Below the pieces are notes generated by a model. The model ran no database searches. It was not told the origin of the DNA and saw only the letters and a list, made by a program, of their open reading frames with translations. The position numbers and the translations under genes are program-made. Source: an uncultured Thermoanaerobaculia bacterium (GTDB taxonomy: Bacteria > Acidobacteriota > Thermoanaerobaculia > Multivoradales > Multivoraceae). From it: DNA of 64,000 nucleotides. Positions 1 through 10,378 of the stretch are shown piece after piece. Each line of letters opens with the position of its first letter. The stretch's first letter is position 1. The stretch lies in contig CATOTG010000002.1 of the NCBI GenBank assembly GCA_951813015.1, forward strand, positions 124,001-188,000. The letters are read 5' to 3'.

Positions 1-1
1 T

Positions 2-91
2 CCCGACCGGCACATCGTCTGGGGCCTGACCTTCCGGTTCCTGGCGGCCTTCTTCGAGATTCTCGGACGGCGCTTCGCGGCGGGCGGCTGA
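2..91 (+). CDS. Nudix hydrolase, C-terminal fragment (gene runs off the left edge)
   Basis: Only the last 29 codons are present, ending in TGA at 89-91. The visible peptide contains IVWGLTFRFLAAFFEILG. The W-G-x-T-x-x-x-L pattern followed by a helix is the usual C-terminal end of CoA-pyrophosphatase-type Nudix hydrolases, which cleave nucleoside-diphosphate derivatives. The Nudix box itself lies outside the window, so this rests on a short tail and is tentative. It converges on the bat operon, with 74 bases between the stop codons. Confidence 0.45.
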   Translation, partial: PDRHIVWGLTFRFLAAFFEILGRRFAAGG

Positions 92-165
92 GAGCGGAAC
101 CCTCGCCCTCGGCCTGTGGATCGAGTCCCTTCTGTGGCTGCCGCATGGCAGCGAGCGCGCCGTGA

Positions 166-990
166 CTACTCGACGATCTCCATGTACTCGCGCCTCGACC
201 AGCCTCTCTGGCCGTCGGGCAGTTCGATCCTGATCCACTCCGGGCGCTGTTCGATCACCCGGACCTCGGTGCCGGCATGGAGACGGAAGCGGACGACCGA
301 GCCCTCCCCGGCCGCGGCATGGAGGTCGATCTCCTGCGGCAGAACGACGGCCGACGCAGGAGTGAAGGCCGCGTGCGCGACGAGCGAGCCGCCCAACGCC
401 AGCGCTGCCGCAGCCAGGCAGACGGCGGACCACCGGAGCACCTCCGAAGTACGCCGGTAGAGCCGCAGGGCAAGGACCATCCAGAACGCACCGCTGACGA
501 GCACCACGCTGCGAAGCACCTCGTCCGGGGCAAGGCTGTAGTGCCAGAACAGCAGGGTCCGCAGCAACACCGGGGGCTCCGGCGGCGCGATCTCATCGCG
601 GGCGCTGCGGCGTGCGAACGCCAGGTTGGCGAGAGCATCCTCGTCGCGCGGCAACAGGCGAAGAGCCCGGCGGTAGGAAGCGATCGCCTGTCCCAGGTCG
701 CCGGCTCGCAGGCAGGCGTTTCCGAGGTTGTAGTGGAGATGACCGTTCTCGACGCCCAGGCTCTTCATTTCGCGGTAGCGCGACACGGCCGTCTCGTAGT
801 CGCCGGCCTCGTACGCGGCATTGCCGTTGACCCAGAGTTCCGCGGGTTCCGGTGGCGCTTCGGGCGGTGTCGAACCGGGCGCCTCCTTCACCGCCGGCGC
901 CTCGGTGACCACGGACGTCGTCGCCGGCTGCCCGGCGAGCGAACCGGCCCAGGCCAGCAGGGCGAAGAACAGCGCCAGCCCCCGTCTCAT
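166..990 (-). CDS. batE: BatE-like TPR protein with C-terminal SH3-type domain
   Basis: A 274-residue protein, last gene of the moxR-bat operon. The ATG at 988-990 overlaps the batD stop in an ATGA arrangement, which fixes the start and implies translational coupling. Residues 1-22 form a signal peptide (RRGLALFFALLAWAGSLA). Next come tetratricopeptide repeats (NAAYEAGDYETAVSRYREM; GNACLRAGDLGQAIASYRRA), two membrane segments around 140-190, and a C-terminal bacterial SH3-like domain (GTEVRVIEQRPEWIRIEL, GWSRREY). BatE proteins of Bacteroides and Leptospira are membrane-bound TPR partners in the poorly understood Bat complex. The family call rests on order and domains. Confidence 0.8.
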   Translation of the reverse strand: MRRGLALFFALLAWAGSLAGQPATTSVVTEAPAVKEAPGSTPPEAPPEPAELWVNGNAAYEAGDYETAVSRYREMKSLGVENGHLHYNLGNACLRAGDLGQAIASYRRALRLLPRDEDALANLAFARRSARDEIAPPEPPVLLRTLLFWHYSLAPDEVLRSVVLVSGAFWMVLALRLYRRTSEVLRWSAVCLAAAALALGGSLVAHAAFTPASAVVLPQEIDLHAAAGEGSVVRFRLHAGTEVRVIEQRPEWIRIELPDGQRGWSRREYMEIVE

Positions 991-2897
991 GCCTTTCTCC
1001 TGCGGAGCTGCCGGTCGACGGACCGGATCAACTCCAAAAGGTCCTCCCCGGACTGCCCGCCGGGGTGTCGCCGCGGAGAGTCGATGGGGCGAGGGCTCAG
1101 GGCGTCGCCGGTCTGTGTCCCGGGCGCCACCGCCACGCCGTACCGCGCCGCCTCGAACCGCTCCAGTTCGGCCCGGCACCGCGCCGCCACGTCCGGCTCG
1201 ACGCCAGCCCCGACCAGCGCCGTCTCCGCTTCGGCCGGGGTCAGGGCCGCTCCCTCGATACCCAGCTTGTCGCCCACATAGGCCCGCAGCACCCTGGAAG
1301 CCTCCGCCATTCCCGTCGTTCCCGCAGTTCCCTCCGTCCCCGAAGGGCGGGTCAGCCTGTTCGCCGCGGCCAGGGCCTGGCGCAGGGCCCGCTGGCGCCG
1401 GCGCAGCGTCCTGTCGGCGGCATACCTCCGCTCGCGGCGATACTGGGTGAGCAGCACGAAGTACAGGATCGGCGGCAAGACGCCGCCGGCCAGCCACAGC
1501 CACGCCCGCCAGCCCTGAGGCGCGGCGGACGCGATGCCGGCCGCAGTCCGGCGAAGCGGCAGGATGTCGTCGGCGAGAATCCGGACCGCTACCTTGCCGG
1601 TGGTCGGCGCCAGGGACTCGGTGAGCATCAGCTCTTCCTCGCCATCCGCGGGCGCCACTTCCAGATCGATGCGCTGCGTCGACCGCTCCACGTACTCACC
1701 CAGGTCCGGGTCAAAGTAGACGAGATCAAGCGGCGGAATGTCGAGCGCGCCGACGACCAGAGGCACGAGCGCCCGGCGAAAGATCCTGCGTCCCGTCAGG
1801 CGCCGACCGCTGCTGTCGATGTCGCTGGCGGGCTGGTCCGGGTAGATCTTGAACGCCGGCAGTTCGGGAAAGGGGGGTTCGGACAGAAGCTGCACGTTGC
1901 CGGCGCCCGCGACCCGCACCTCCAGCGTCGCCGATTGCCCCACCTGCAACTCGCGACGGCTGAGTGAGGCGCTGATGTCGAAGTCCCCGACCAGACCGTT
2001 CCACCCCGCCGGAGGCGGTGGCAGCGGCCGCACGTCGAGCGTCACCGGTTCCGTGACCAGGTACCTCGTCTCCCAGCGCCCGCCGCGACCGAGCAGACTG
2101 TCGAAGTCGTCGAAGACGCTGCGCCGCCGGCTCTGCCGGCGCGGCTCCTCGACCAGCACCTCCACGCTGAGCTGGGTCGGCGGCAGGACGATCTCGCCGG
2201 CGCGCTGCGGAAAGAGCGCCTTGCGCACCTCGTTCACCCTGTACTGGACGCCTTCGACCGCGGTCGTGAACTCACGAACCTCGCCCAAATCCTCGGCCAC
2301 CACGTCGGCGCCGAAGTCCATCGACTCGATCGACCCCTGACCGACCCGCACCCGGCTGTAGAAGCGCCACGTGTAGATCACCTGCTGGCCCTGCCATGGC
2401 TGGCCGGTGGAGACCGACGCGGTGACGAAGAGAGCCCGGTCCTGCTCGGCGGCGGCTTCCTCCGCCGCGATGACCTCGACCGTGAACGGCAGGCTACTGA
2501 CTTGTGCACCGTCGACGAGTGCGACGGCCGGGCCAATCTCGAACGTTCCGGCCCGTACGGGAATCAGGAGGTAGTTGTATGACGTGCTGGCGCTCGACCT
2601 GCCGTTCCTGAACTGGAAGTCGCGCTGTTGACCCCGCGACACGACCCGGAAGTCCGGCATCTCGGGCAGTCTCGGCGGCTGGTCGGGCGAGCCGGCGATG
2701 CGGATCGTCAGGTAGATCTGGTTGCCGAGGGTGACCTGGTTACGGTCCACCGTGGCCTGGATTCTCCCCTCTTCCTGCGCCCCGACCGGCGCGGGCTGCG
2801 GCATGGCTGCCAACGCCGCGCAGAGGACGGCAGACCGGCCAAGGGCCGCGGAGCTCCTGCTCACCGGCCGAAGCCGCGTTCGTCTCTGGCCATCCAT
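987..2897 (-). CDS. batD: BatD family protein (oxygen-tolerance, multi-Ig-like membrane protein)
   Basis: 636 residues. An N-terminal signal (around residues 18-40, ending PVGAQ) precedes beta-rich Ig-like domains with the family start pattern ATVDRNQVTLGNQIYLTI. Typical BatD features follow: PEMPDFRVVSRG, SYNYLLIPVRAGTFEIGP, and a second domain starting GDFDISASLSRRELQVG. A transmembrane helix lies near residues 465-485 (WLWLAGGVLPPILYFVLL), then a cytoplasmic helical tail with AYVGDKLGIEGAALTPAEAE. The protein probably sits in the inner membrane with the Ig domains in the periplasm, working with the von Willebrand A proteins BatA and BatB. It lies 5 bases after the batC stop and overlaps batE by 4 bases. 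Confidence 0.85.
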   Translation of the reverse strand: MDGQRRTRLRPVSRSSAALGRSAVLCAALAAMPQPAPVGAQEEGRIQATVDRNQVTLGNQIYLTIRIAGSPDQPPRLPEMPDFRVVSRGQQRDFQFRNGRSSASTSYNYLLIPVRAGTFEIGPAVALVDGAQVSSLPFTVEVIAAEEAAAEQDRALFVTASVSTGQPWQGQQVIYTWRFYSRVRVGQGSIESMDFGADVVAEDLGEVREFTTAVEGVQYRVNEVRKALFPQRAGEIVLPPTQLSVEVLVEEPRRQSRRRSVFDDFDSLLGRGGRWETRYLVTEPVTLDVRPLPPPPAGWNGLVGDFDISASLSRRELQVGQSATLEVRVAGAGNVQLLSEPPFPELPAFKIYPDQPASDIDSSGRRLTGRRIFRRALVPLVVGALDIPPLDLVYFDPDLGEYVERSTQRIDLEVAPADGEEELMLTESLAPTTGKVAVRILADDILPLRRTAAGIASAAPQGWRAWLWLAGGVLPPILYFVLLTQYRRERRYAADRTLRRRQRALRQALAAANRLTRPSGTEGTAGTTGMAEASRVLRAYVGDKLGIEGAALTPAEAETALVGAGVEPDVAARCRAELERFEAARYGVAVAPGTQTGDALSPRPIDSPRRHPGGQSGEDLLELIRSVDRQLRRRKA

Positions 2898-2902
2898 CTC
2901 GG

Positions 2903-3964
2903 CTACCAGTCCTTCGCCTGGCGTTTGTTGCGGCCGCGTTGACCCCGGCGATTCGGGTCGAGGCGACCCTCCTCGAGTGCCTGGAGGTAGCGCTCGGCCT
3001 CCTCCGGCGTCATGCCCGGAGGCTGCTCTTGCGGGCCACCCTGACTTCCGGGATCCGAACCGTCGCCCTCGGGCGGCGCATCCGCCGCGTCGGGAATGCC
3101 GTCACCGTCGCTGTCTTCCCGATTCGGGTCCGTCTCGCCCGGGTCGACTCGACCGTTCCGGTTCCGGTCCTCCTGGCCGTCGGGCAGTCCGTCCGCGTCA
3201 CTGTCCGGATTCTGAGGATCGGTGGGATTCTCCGCGCCGCGCTCCAGATCGTCGGCAAGCCCGTCGCCATCGGAGTCCTCGGAACTCTCGCCATCCTGCG
3301 GCTGCTGGTCCTCCGACGAATCCTGGCCCTGGGCGCCGTCGTCCTGCTGCTGGTCTTCGGGCTGCTCAGCCCCGCCCTGCTCCGAGTCCTCCGGTTGCTG
3401 CTCCGCGCCCTCCTGGCTCTCCTGTTCCTGATCTTCGTTGCCCTGGTTCTGCTGCTGCTCTTGCTGCTTCTTCAGCTCCTCCCTGACGAACTCCAGGTTG
3501 AACTTCGTATCCAGGTCGTCCGGATTCGCCTCCAGGGAGGCCATGTAGAAGTCGATCGCTTCACCCGGCTTGCCCTGGCGGAACGCGCTGTTGCCCAGGT
3601 TGTAGAGGGCCTGCGCCCGCAACTCGTCGTCGCCGCTCGCCGCGACCCGGTAGAACTGGGCGTCGGCGGCCGCGAAGTCGTTCAACTTGTAGTGCGCCGC
3701 GCCGACGTTGAGGCTCAACTCCGGATCGTCGGGCCGCTCGGTCTGCCGATCAGCGAAGCGATCGAGCGCCTGGGAGTAGGCCCCGGCGTCGAACGCGTCA
3801 TAGGGCGAGGAGAACTCGACCGGCGTTGTCTCCGGCTCGGCCCGGGGCGAAACCGGCGCCGGCGGGAGCTCGGGCGGCGGCTGGGCTGCCGTGACGTCCG
3901 GATGCAGGAGGCCCCATGCGAGGAAGACGACGGCCCCGAAGAGACTCTCAAGCCGCGGCCGCAT
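2903..3964 (-). CDS. batC: BatC-like TPR protein with Glu/Gln-rich segment and thrombospondin type 3 repeats
   Basis: 353 residues from the ATG at 3962-3964, chosen because GGAGGAGG sits just upstream. Order: signal peptide (residues 1-28), TPR repeats about 60-165 (ALYNLGNSAFRQGKPGEAID), a very acidic Glu/Gln-rich stretch about 165-225, then calcium-binding thrombospondin type 3 motifs (DSDGDGLADDLE, DSDADGLPDGQEDRNRNG, DSDGDGIPDAADA), and a short basic tail. TPR-only BatC proteins are usual in Bat operons; the DxDxDG repeats are an addition and imply a Ca2+-stabilised exported rod. The start overlaps the batB 3' end by 17 bases. Confidence 0.75.
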   Translation of the reverse strand: MRPRLESLFGAVVFLAWGLLHPDVTAAQPPPELPPAPVSPRAEPETTPVEFSSPYDAFDAGAYSQALDRFADRQTERPDDPELSLNVGAAHYKLNDFAAADAQFYRVAASGDDELRAQALYNLGNSAFRQGKPGEAIDFYMASLEANPDDLDTKFNLEFVREELKKQQEQQQNQGNEDQEQESQEGAEQQPEDSEQGGAEQPEDQQQDDGAQGQDSSEDQQPQDGESSEDSDGDGLADDLERGAENPTDPQNPDSDADGLPDGQEDRNRNGRVDPGETDPNREDSDGDGIPDAADAPPEGDGSDPGSQGGPQEQPPGMTPEEAERYLQALEEGRLDPNRRGQRGRNKRQAKDW

Positions 3965-5099
3965 GGTCGCCTCCTCCAAACGTCCCGTCGCGGCGCCGCA
4001 GCCGGTCGCCGATCAGCGGCTCCAGCATCAGCGCCGCCAGCGCGATGACCAGCAGCCACTGGAAGCGCTCCTGCCAGCGCTGCCGCCGACTGGAGCCGAG
4101 TTCCTGGTCTTCGAGCTGCGCCTTGATGCCCTGGGCGTAGATCTGCTCCAGATCCACGTCGCCAGTCACCGAGCGGACATAGCGGCCACCGGTGGTCAGT
4201 GCGATCCGCTGCAGAGCCGCCTCGTCCAGCCGGCTCAGGATGATTTCGCCCCGCCGGTCGGTGCGGAAACCCCCGCCCGCCCTGGGGATGGGAGCGCCCT
4301 CGTCCCGGCCGATTCCGATCGCGAAGACCCGCACGCCCGCCGCGGCGGCGCCCTCGGCGACTTCCTGCGCCTCGCCCAGATGATCCTCACCGTCGGTGAT
4401 CAGGATGACGGCACGCGATTGACGCGATCCGACGGATGCGACCCGCTCGAACGCCTCGAGCGAGACCCGGAGCGCATCGCCGATCGCGGTTCCCTTGGTC
4501 GGAATCAGGTCCGGCGCCATCGCCTCCAGGAAGAGGGCCGCCGCCGAGTAGTCCAGGGTGAGCGGCAGTTCCAGGAAAGCCTCGCCGGCAAAGGCCACCA
4601 GGGCGATGCGATCGCCCTCGAGCCGCTGCAGCAGGTCGGCGATCTCGCGCTTGGCGCGTTCGAGCCGACTGAGCTCGCCGCCCGCCTCCGCGTCGCGCAC
4701 CAGCATCGAGTCCGACACGTCGAGGGCAACCACGATGTCCACCCCTTCCCGGTGGACCTCTTCCCAGACGAAGCCCCATCGCGGCTGGGCGAGCGACGCG
4801 ACCAGGGCGAGCAGCGCGACCAGGACGAGAAAGGCCTTCAGACGCCGCCGGGGCCGGCTGACCCCGGCAACCAGCACCGGCAACATCTCGCGCGAGGCGA
4901 ACCGGCCGAGCAGCCGGGTGCGAGCGCGGAACGCGTAGACATGAAAGAGCAGCAGGCCCGGCCCCAGCCAGAGCAGCCAGAGCGCGTCCGGCTGACCGGT
5001 GCGGACCTCGCAGCCGAGCGCCAAAACCGCCGGCGCCAGCGCGATCAGCGGCCGGCCGCGGTCGCTTCTTGACTCCGACCTGACAGGGTTCACACTCAC
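3948..5099 (-). CDS. batB: BatB, von Willebrand factor A domain membrane protein
   Basis: 383 residues, GTG start overlapping the batA stop (GTGA). Two N-terminal membrane helices (PLIALAPAVLALG region and FLVLVALLALVASLAQP) are followed by a vWA domain with an intact MIDAS start, DVSDSM, then TKGTAIGDAL and ITDGEDH. A C-terminal helix (WLLVIALAALMLEPLIG) anchors the other end. BatA/BatB-type proteins bind divalent metal through MIDAS and are thought to act as adaptors for the MoxR chaperone ATPase. Length and topology match the family. Confidence 0.85.
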   Translation of the reverse strand: MSVNPVRSESRSDRGRPLIALAPAVLALGCEVRTGQPDALWLLWLGPGLLLFHVYAFRARTRLLGRFASREMLPVLVAGVSRPRRRLKAFLVLVALLALVASLAQPRWGFVWEEVHREGVDIVVALDVSDSMLVRDAEAGGELSRLERAKREIADLLQRLEGDRIALVAFAGEAFLELPLTLDYSAAALFLEAMAPDLIPTKGTAIGDALRVSLEAFERVASVGSRQSRAVILITDGEDHLGEAQEVAEGAAAAGVRVFAIGIGRDEGAPIPRAGGGFRTDRRGEIILSRLDEAALQRIALTTGGRYVRSVTGDVDLEQIYAQGIKAQLEDQELGSSRRQRWQERFQWLLVIALAALMLEPLIGDRLRRRDGTFGGGDHAAAA

Positions 5100-6165
5100 G
5101 GCAGCTTCCTCAAACGCGTATCGAGCAGCACGACTTCGAGCAGGAGCAGAAACACGGCCGGCGTGACCAGCCAGGCGAAGCGCTCCTCGTACTCCATGTA
5201 CGACTCCTGCGTGATCTCCGTCTTCTCGAGCTCGTCGATCCGCTCGTAGATCTCTTCCAGCCCCGCAGCCTCTTCGGCCGGAAGTAGACGCCGCCGGTGA
5301 CCGTCGCCATCTGCCGCAGAGTGTCCTCGTCGATCTCCACGTCCTCGTAGACCACGCGCGGACCGAAGCGCGTCTCGACGACGATGGGGGCCTGACCGCG
5401 CGTGCCGACGCCGATCGTGTAGAGCTTCACCCCGAGCGCGGCAGCCGCCTCGGCCGCCCGCAACGGCGTCAACGCTCCGGCGTTGCTGCGCCCGTCCGTC
5501 AGCAGGACGGCGACCTTCGATTCGGCCTCCGAGTCCACGAGGCGCCTGGTCGCCACCCCGACCGCCGACCCGATCGCGGTTGCGTCGCCCGCCATGCCGA
5601 TCTCCAACTGCTCGAGAAAGGTCGCGGCAATGCCGTGGTCGAGCGTCAGCGGGCACTGGGTGAAGGCCTCCTCGCCGAACACGACGAGGCCGATACGGTC
5701 GTTCGGTCTGCGACCTATGAAGGTCTCGACGACTCCCTTCGCCACTTCCAGCCGGTCCCGGCGGCGACTGAGCGAGCGCTCATGCGCATCGAGGTCGAGC
5801 GCCCTCATCGACCCCGAAGTGTCGATCACGAGCACGATGTCGATGCCCTCCGTCGTCACCTCGGTCAGCGCCCGGCCGGTCTGCGGACGCATCACGGCGA
5901 GCAGCACGAGGGCAACGACGACCAGACGCAGTGCCGACACCAGACGGCGAACGGTCGGCGTTGCCGTCTGCGCCGACTGACGCGCACGGACAATGGACGA
6001 GTAGGCCACGGCGGCTCGGCCCGGCGCCTTGCGGCCGCCCCCGAGACCGCTACGCGTCGCCAGTTGCCGCAAGCGCGGGCGAAACCACCACAGGAGCGCC
6101 CAGACGACGTACATCGGCAGCAGCACCCGGAGCCAGCGGCCGTCGGCGAACAGGAGTTGCTCCAT
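5096..6165 (-). pseudogene. batA: BatA, von Willebrand factor A domain membrane protein, one frameshift
   Basis: The first ~295 residues read normally: membrane helix MYVVWALLWWF, second helix LVVVALVLLAVMRPQ, MIDAS DTSGSM, GDATAIGSAVG and LLTDGRSNAG. After TGGVYFR, near base 5277, the frame is lost. The expected continuation (AEEAAGLEEIYERIDELEKT, then a C-terminal helix LVTPAVFLLLLEVVLLDT) lies in another frame and ends at 5096, overlapping the batB start. Restoring one base in the CGGCC stretch at 5275-5281 gives a normal 356-residue BatA. The shifted end keeps full family similarity and correct coupling to batB, so a sequencing indel is as likely as real inactivation. Confidence 0.8.
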
Positions 6166-7324
6166 CAGGCGGCCTTCCCCGCGCGGTCGAGGTCCGACGC
6201 GGGTTCCTCACGTGCTTCGTTTGACGGCCGGGTGGCCCGCACGAAGCCCAGAGCCTGTTCGTAGGTGCGGTCGATCTCGTCGGGCTCGGGCAGGTGGGCC
6301 GCGAACTTGACCTGGTCCGTCGCGACGAGGAACCGCTCCAGACGCCGCGCCTGGTTCGGGTCGAGCCGGATCAACTCTCCCAAGCGGCTCAGGATCTCCT
6401 CCGTCGTCAGATCGGTCGCGTTCAGCCCGAAGCGGCCTTCGACGTAGGCCCGAACGACGGCCGAGACGGCGAACGTAGTAGCGGCGCAGTTCCCGCAGGT
6501 TCGAGAAGTCGGTGCGGCGGAGCCGTTCCAGCTCCTGGACCGCGAGGTCGTAGGGCGGTATCCGGGGCGTCTCCGCAGCTTCGCCTCCTCTGCCCCGCCT
6601 CCGGCGCGTCCACCACCAACCCGCAGCCGCGAGAGCGAGAACCGCGATGGCGATTCCGACCCACAGCAGCCACGGCCTCTCCGGCTCGATTCGCCGCAGC
6701 GGTTTGATGTCCCGGATGTCCGTCACCTCCGCGCCGTCCGCCGGCAGCACCGACTCGACCTCGACCGGGATCTCCGGCGTCCGCAGGTCGCCCCCCGTCG
6801 CCGCGGGGATCACTGTAGGCAGCCGAGAGAGCCGGCAGCGCGTAGGCGCCGATCAGGTCCGCGCGGAGCTGGTACCAGCGGCGCTCCACGATCCGGCCGG
6901 AAGCAAGCGTCTCCGGCGGATCCTGGCCGAGGTCGACGATCCGGAAGCCGGCGATGTCGACTCCCGGATCGGCCAGTTCGACGGTCACCTCCGGGTCGCG
7001 CTCGACTTCCACCTCGTACCTGATCAGGTCGCCCGTCGTGGCAGTGGAACGGTCGACCGTGGCACGCAGCTCGGCGGGCGGCTTCGGCGCCTCGGGCGTG
7101 TCGGCATGTTCCCCGCCGGCGCTGCACGCAAGGAGGAGAGGCAGCAGCACAACCGTCACGGCGGAAACCGCCGGAGGCCGCCGGGCCGACTGGCGCGAAG
7201 CCGCGCCAGCCGCGAACCAGTCGGATCTGATGCGGATGATCCTGCCCTTGTGCCCGATCAACGTCAGACCGGTCCAGCCGGGCCGGGCAGGACAGCGGGC
7301 CTGAAGACGGGAATGCACGGCCAT
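6165..7324 (-). pseudogene. BatD/DUF4381-like membrane protein of the bat operon, two frameshifts
   Basis: Reconstructed as about 330-385 residues: a lipobox-like LLLACSAGG, an Ig-like domain (ATVDRSTATTGDLIRYEVEV), a membrane helix LLWVGIAIAVLALAAAGWWW, and a cytoplasmic helical domain with YDLAVQELERLRRT and VRAYVEGRFGLNATDLTTEE, the DUF4381-type tail. Two frame changes are needed: one base removed from the six-C run at 6791-6796, and one near 6475. The stop shares one base with the batA start. The start is uncertain: ATG at 7322-7324 is in frame, but 7180-7240 belongs to a dispersed repeat, and a GTG at 7157-7159 just before the hydrophobic stretch is possible. Confidence 0.65.
7180..7240. 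repeat. Partial dispersed-repeat copy R4 inside the bat operon
   Basis: On the minus strand it reads GACTGGTTCGCGGCTGGCGC, then GGCTTCGCGCCAG. This matches 34325-34357 in copy R1 except for stem positions. Stem: CTGGCGCG (7190-7197), loop AAGC, CGCGCCAG (7202-7209). It overlaps the proposed 5' end of the BatD/DUF4381-like gene, which makes that gene's start doubtful. Confidence 0.65.
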
Positions 7325-7332
7325 TCCGGTTC

Positions 7333-8295
7333 CTACACCCGCACCGACTGTTCGCGCGCCCGCAGGTAGCGAACGATCGGATCGATCCACGGGCGGTCGG
7401 CCCAGACCTGAATCTCGCCGACGCCGGCGTGACGAAACTGCTCGGACCGCCTCGCCAGATCCGCGCGGGCCAGACCCGCGAAGCTCTCCGCCACCCGGCG
7501 GCTCGCCGTGTCGATGACGATCGTCTCCCCGGTCTCCGCGTCCTCGAGTTCGACCAGCCCGATTCGCGGCAGGCTGACCTCGCGCTGGTCGAGGACGCGG
7601 ATGGCGGTCAGATCGTGTCGGCGAGCCGCCACCAGCAAGCGCTCCGAGAAGGCCTCGTCGAGGCCCTCGCCCAGCAGAAAGTCCGAAATGACGAAGCCCA
7701 CCGAACGGCGCGGCACGACGCGGCCCAGGTAGTCCAGGGCGCCGTCGAGGTCGGTGCCCCGGCCCGTCGGACGGAAGCTCAGCACCTCCCGAATCACGCG
7801 CCAGACGTGTGAGCGGCCCTTCTTGGGCGGAATGAAGTGCTCGATCCGGTCCGAGAAGATGATCATCCCCACGCGATCGTTGTTCTGGATCGCGAGGTAC
7901 GCGAGCACCGCGGCGACCTCGGCGACGACTTCGCGCTTCTGCTTCCGGGCCGTGCCGAAGGCGCCCGACGAGCTCACGTCGACGATCAGCATGACCGTCA
8001 ACTCCCGCTCCTCCCGGTGCTCCTTGACGAAGGGGCTCGACATGCGCGCCGTCACGTTCCAGTCGATGTGGCGGATGTCGTCGCCCGGCGTGTACTCCCG
8101 CACCTGCTCGAACTCCATGCCTCGCCCCTTGAAGGCGCTGTGGTACTCGCCCGCGAGAGCGTCGGTCACCAGGCGTTGGGTGCGAAGCTGGATCGTCTTG
8201 ATCCGCGCCAGCAGCTCAGGCGCCAGCAGCTCAGGCGAGCGCGTCGCCTCCTGCCGATCCTGGCCTGCTGTCTGGTGACGCCGGAAGAACCACAT
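7333..8295 (-). CDS. DUF58 domain protein
   Basis: 320 residues. DUF58 core: GEYHSAFKGRGMEFEQVREY followed by GDDIRHIDWNVTARM, the hallmark of this family, then a degenerate vWA-like fold (LIVDVSSSGAFG, GMIIFSD, TDLDGALDYL). It has no membrane helix. DUF58 genes almost always sit between moxR and the bat vWA genes, as here (8 bases after the moxR stop). The product is presumed to link the MoxR AAA+ ATPase to the membrane vWA proteins. The mechanism is not established for the family. Confidence 0.9.
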   Translation of the reverse strand: MWFFRRHQTAGQDRQEATRSPELLAPELLARIKTIQLRTQRLVTDALAGEYHSAFKGRGMEFEQVREYTPGDDIRHIDWNVTARMSSPFVKEHREERELTVMLIVDVSSSGAFGTARKQKREVVAEVAAVLAYLAIQNNDRVGMIIFSDRIEHFIPPKKGRSHVWRVIREVLSFRPTGRGTDLDGALDYLGRVVPRRSVGFVISDFLLGEGLDEAFSERLLVAARRHDLTAIRVLDQREVSLPRIGLVELEDAETGETIVIDTASRRVAESFAGLARADLARRSEQFRHAGVGEIQVWADRPWIDPIVRYLRAREQSVRV

Positions 8296-8303
8296 CGATC
8301 GCC

Positions 8304-9347
<1,044 letters not shown>

Positions 9348-9730
9348 GTCGAAAGGTCCGTCCTTGGGTCATTTCCGGAAAACCACTGCCTGGAAAGGCA
9401 ACACCTGCAGACTTCCGGCAACGGGAACACGCGGAACCGCGGCTTCACGCACAAAAGCCCCGGCTACGCTGTCTGCAACCCGCCCTCGACCCCGGTTCTT
9501 CCCGCAGTGGCCGGAGAGGGTGCAACGGACTTTATCCGAGCGTACCGAGGGTCCGCAGCAGCCGAACCGTCGGCGCCTCCGGGCAGGCAGTCGTTGTCCC
9601 AGGTCAGGCGGAGGGAGGCGTCGCCGGGAGCGTCTCCAGCGGGAAGTTCTTGCCGCGCATCGAGTAGTTGCCCGGATCGGCGGCGGCCTCGTCCCTTGCC
9701 TGAGATCCGACCGCCTCCGGTCCAGGCCGA
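9348..9730. other. Intergenic stretch between moxR and the histidine phosphatase gene
   Basis: About 380 bases with no gene I can support. On the minus strand, 9604-9700 encodes a plausible-looking protein tail (DPGNYSMRGKNFPLETLP, stop at 9604) but no start or family was recognised. The moxR end of the gap is the likely place for the operon promoter; no clear -35/-10 pair was found. Confidence 0.5.
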
Positions 9731-10378
9731 TCAGATACCCGACATCTGACCGCCGTCGGCCGTCGCCTTGTCCAGGTGGTCGCAGCAGTTGATCCGGGTC
9801 GTCCTCCACGGCGTTTGAGCCTCGACGTGGGTGACCGAGGTGTTCCCCCAACGATCGGGCTGCTCGACGCCGTCGGCAAGGTGCAGGTGATGCAGCGCCA
9901 GAGAGTGGCAGACCAGGCCGTGGGTGACGAACACGCTGTCGCCTTCGGTTTCCCCTGCGAGCTGACGAATCCTGCTCCAGGCCTGATCGACGCGGCGGTG
10001 GAAGGTCGCCCAGTCCTCTCCCGCCGGGGGTTGATATCCGGGCGCCATGATGTCGAGTCCGATGTCGGCGTAGGCCCGGCCCCGAAGGTCCCCGAAGTTG
10101 CGCTCGGCGAGCAACGGCTCGACGATCAGCGGCAAACCCAGGGCCGCCGCTACCGGCGCCGCGGTCATCTCCGCGCGCCGCAGATGACTGGCCACGACCT
10201 GCCCGACCGGCCGTTTTCCATGGTGCTTCGCCAGCCGTACCGCCAGCCGCTCCGCCTGCGCCATGCCGCGCTCGTTGAGCGGAGTCTCCGGTACCTGGAC
10301 GATCCGGGCGGCGTTCGAGGCGGTCTCGCCATGGCGCACGATAAGCAGCACGGCGGGCAGGGTATCAACGCACGGCAT
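9731..10378 (-). CDS. Histidine phosphatase (phosphoglycerate mutase-like)
   Basis: 215 residues from the ATG at 10376-10378. The catalytic RHGE motif is at residues 15-18 (LIVRHGETASNAARIVQ), with ASHLRRAEMTAAPVA next, the acid-base region ERNFGDLRGRAY, and the second histidine in FVTHGLVCHSLALHHL. These are the marks of the branch-1 histidine phosphatase superfamily, which forms a phospho-histidine intermediate. The substrate cannot be told from the sequence; alpha-ribazole phosphatase, phosphoglycerate mutase and broad phosphatases share these motifs. It is divergent from the glycosyltransferase gene. Confidence 0.85.
   Translation of the reverse strand: MPCVDTLPAVLLIVRHGETASNAARIVQVPETPLNERGMAQAERLAVRLAKHHGKRPVGQVVASHLRRAEMTAAPVAAALGLPLIVEPLLAERNFGDLRGRAYADIGLDIMAPGYQPPAGEDWATFHRRVDQAWSRIRQLAGETEGDSVFVTHGLVCHSLALHHLHLADGVEQPDRWGNTSVTHVEAQTPWRTTRINCCDHLDKATADGGQMSGI

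Noticed and set aside
9604..9879. Minus-strand open frame ending DPGNYSMRGKNFPLETLP
   Set aside because: The tail looks protein-like, but the frame overlaps the end of the histidine phosphatase gene, has no plausible start and matches no family.
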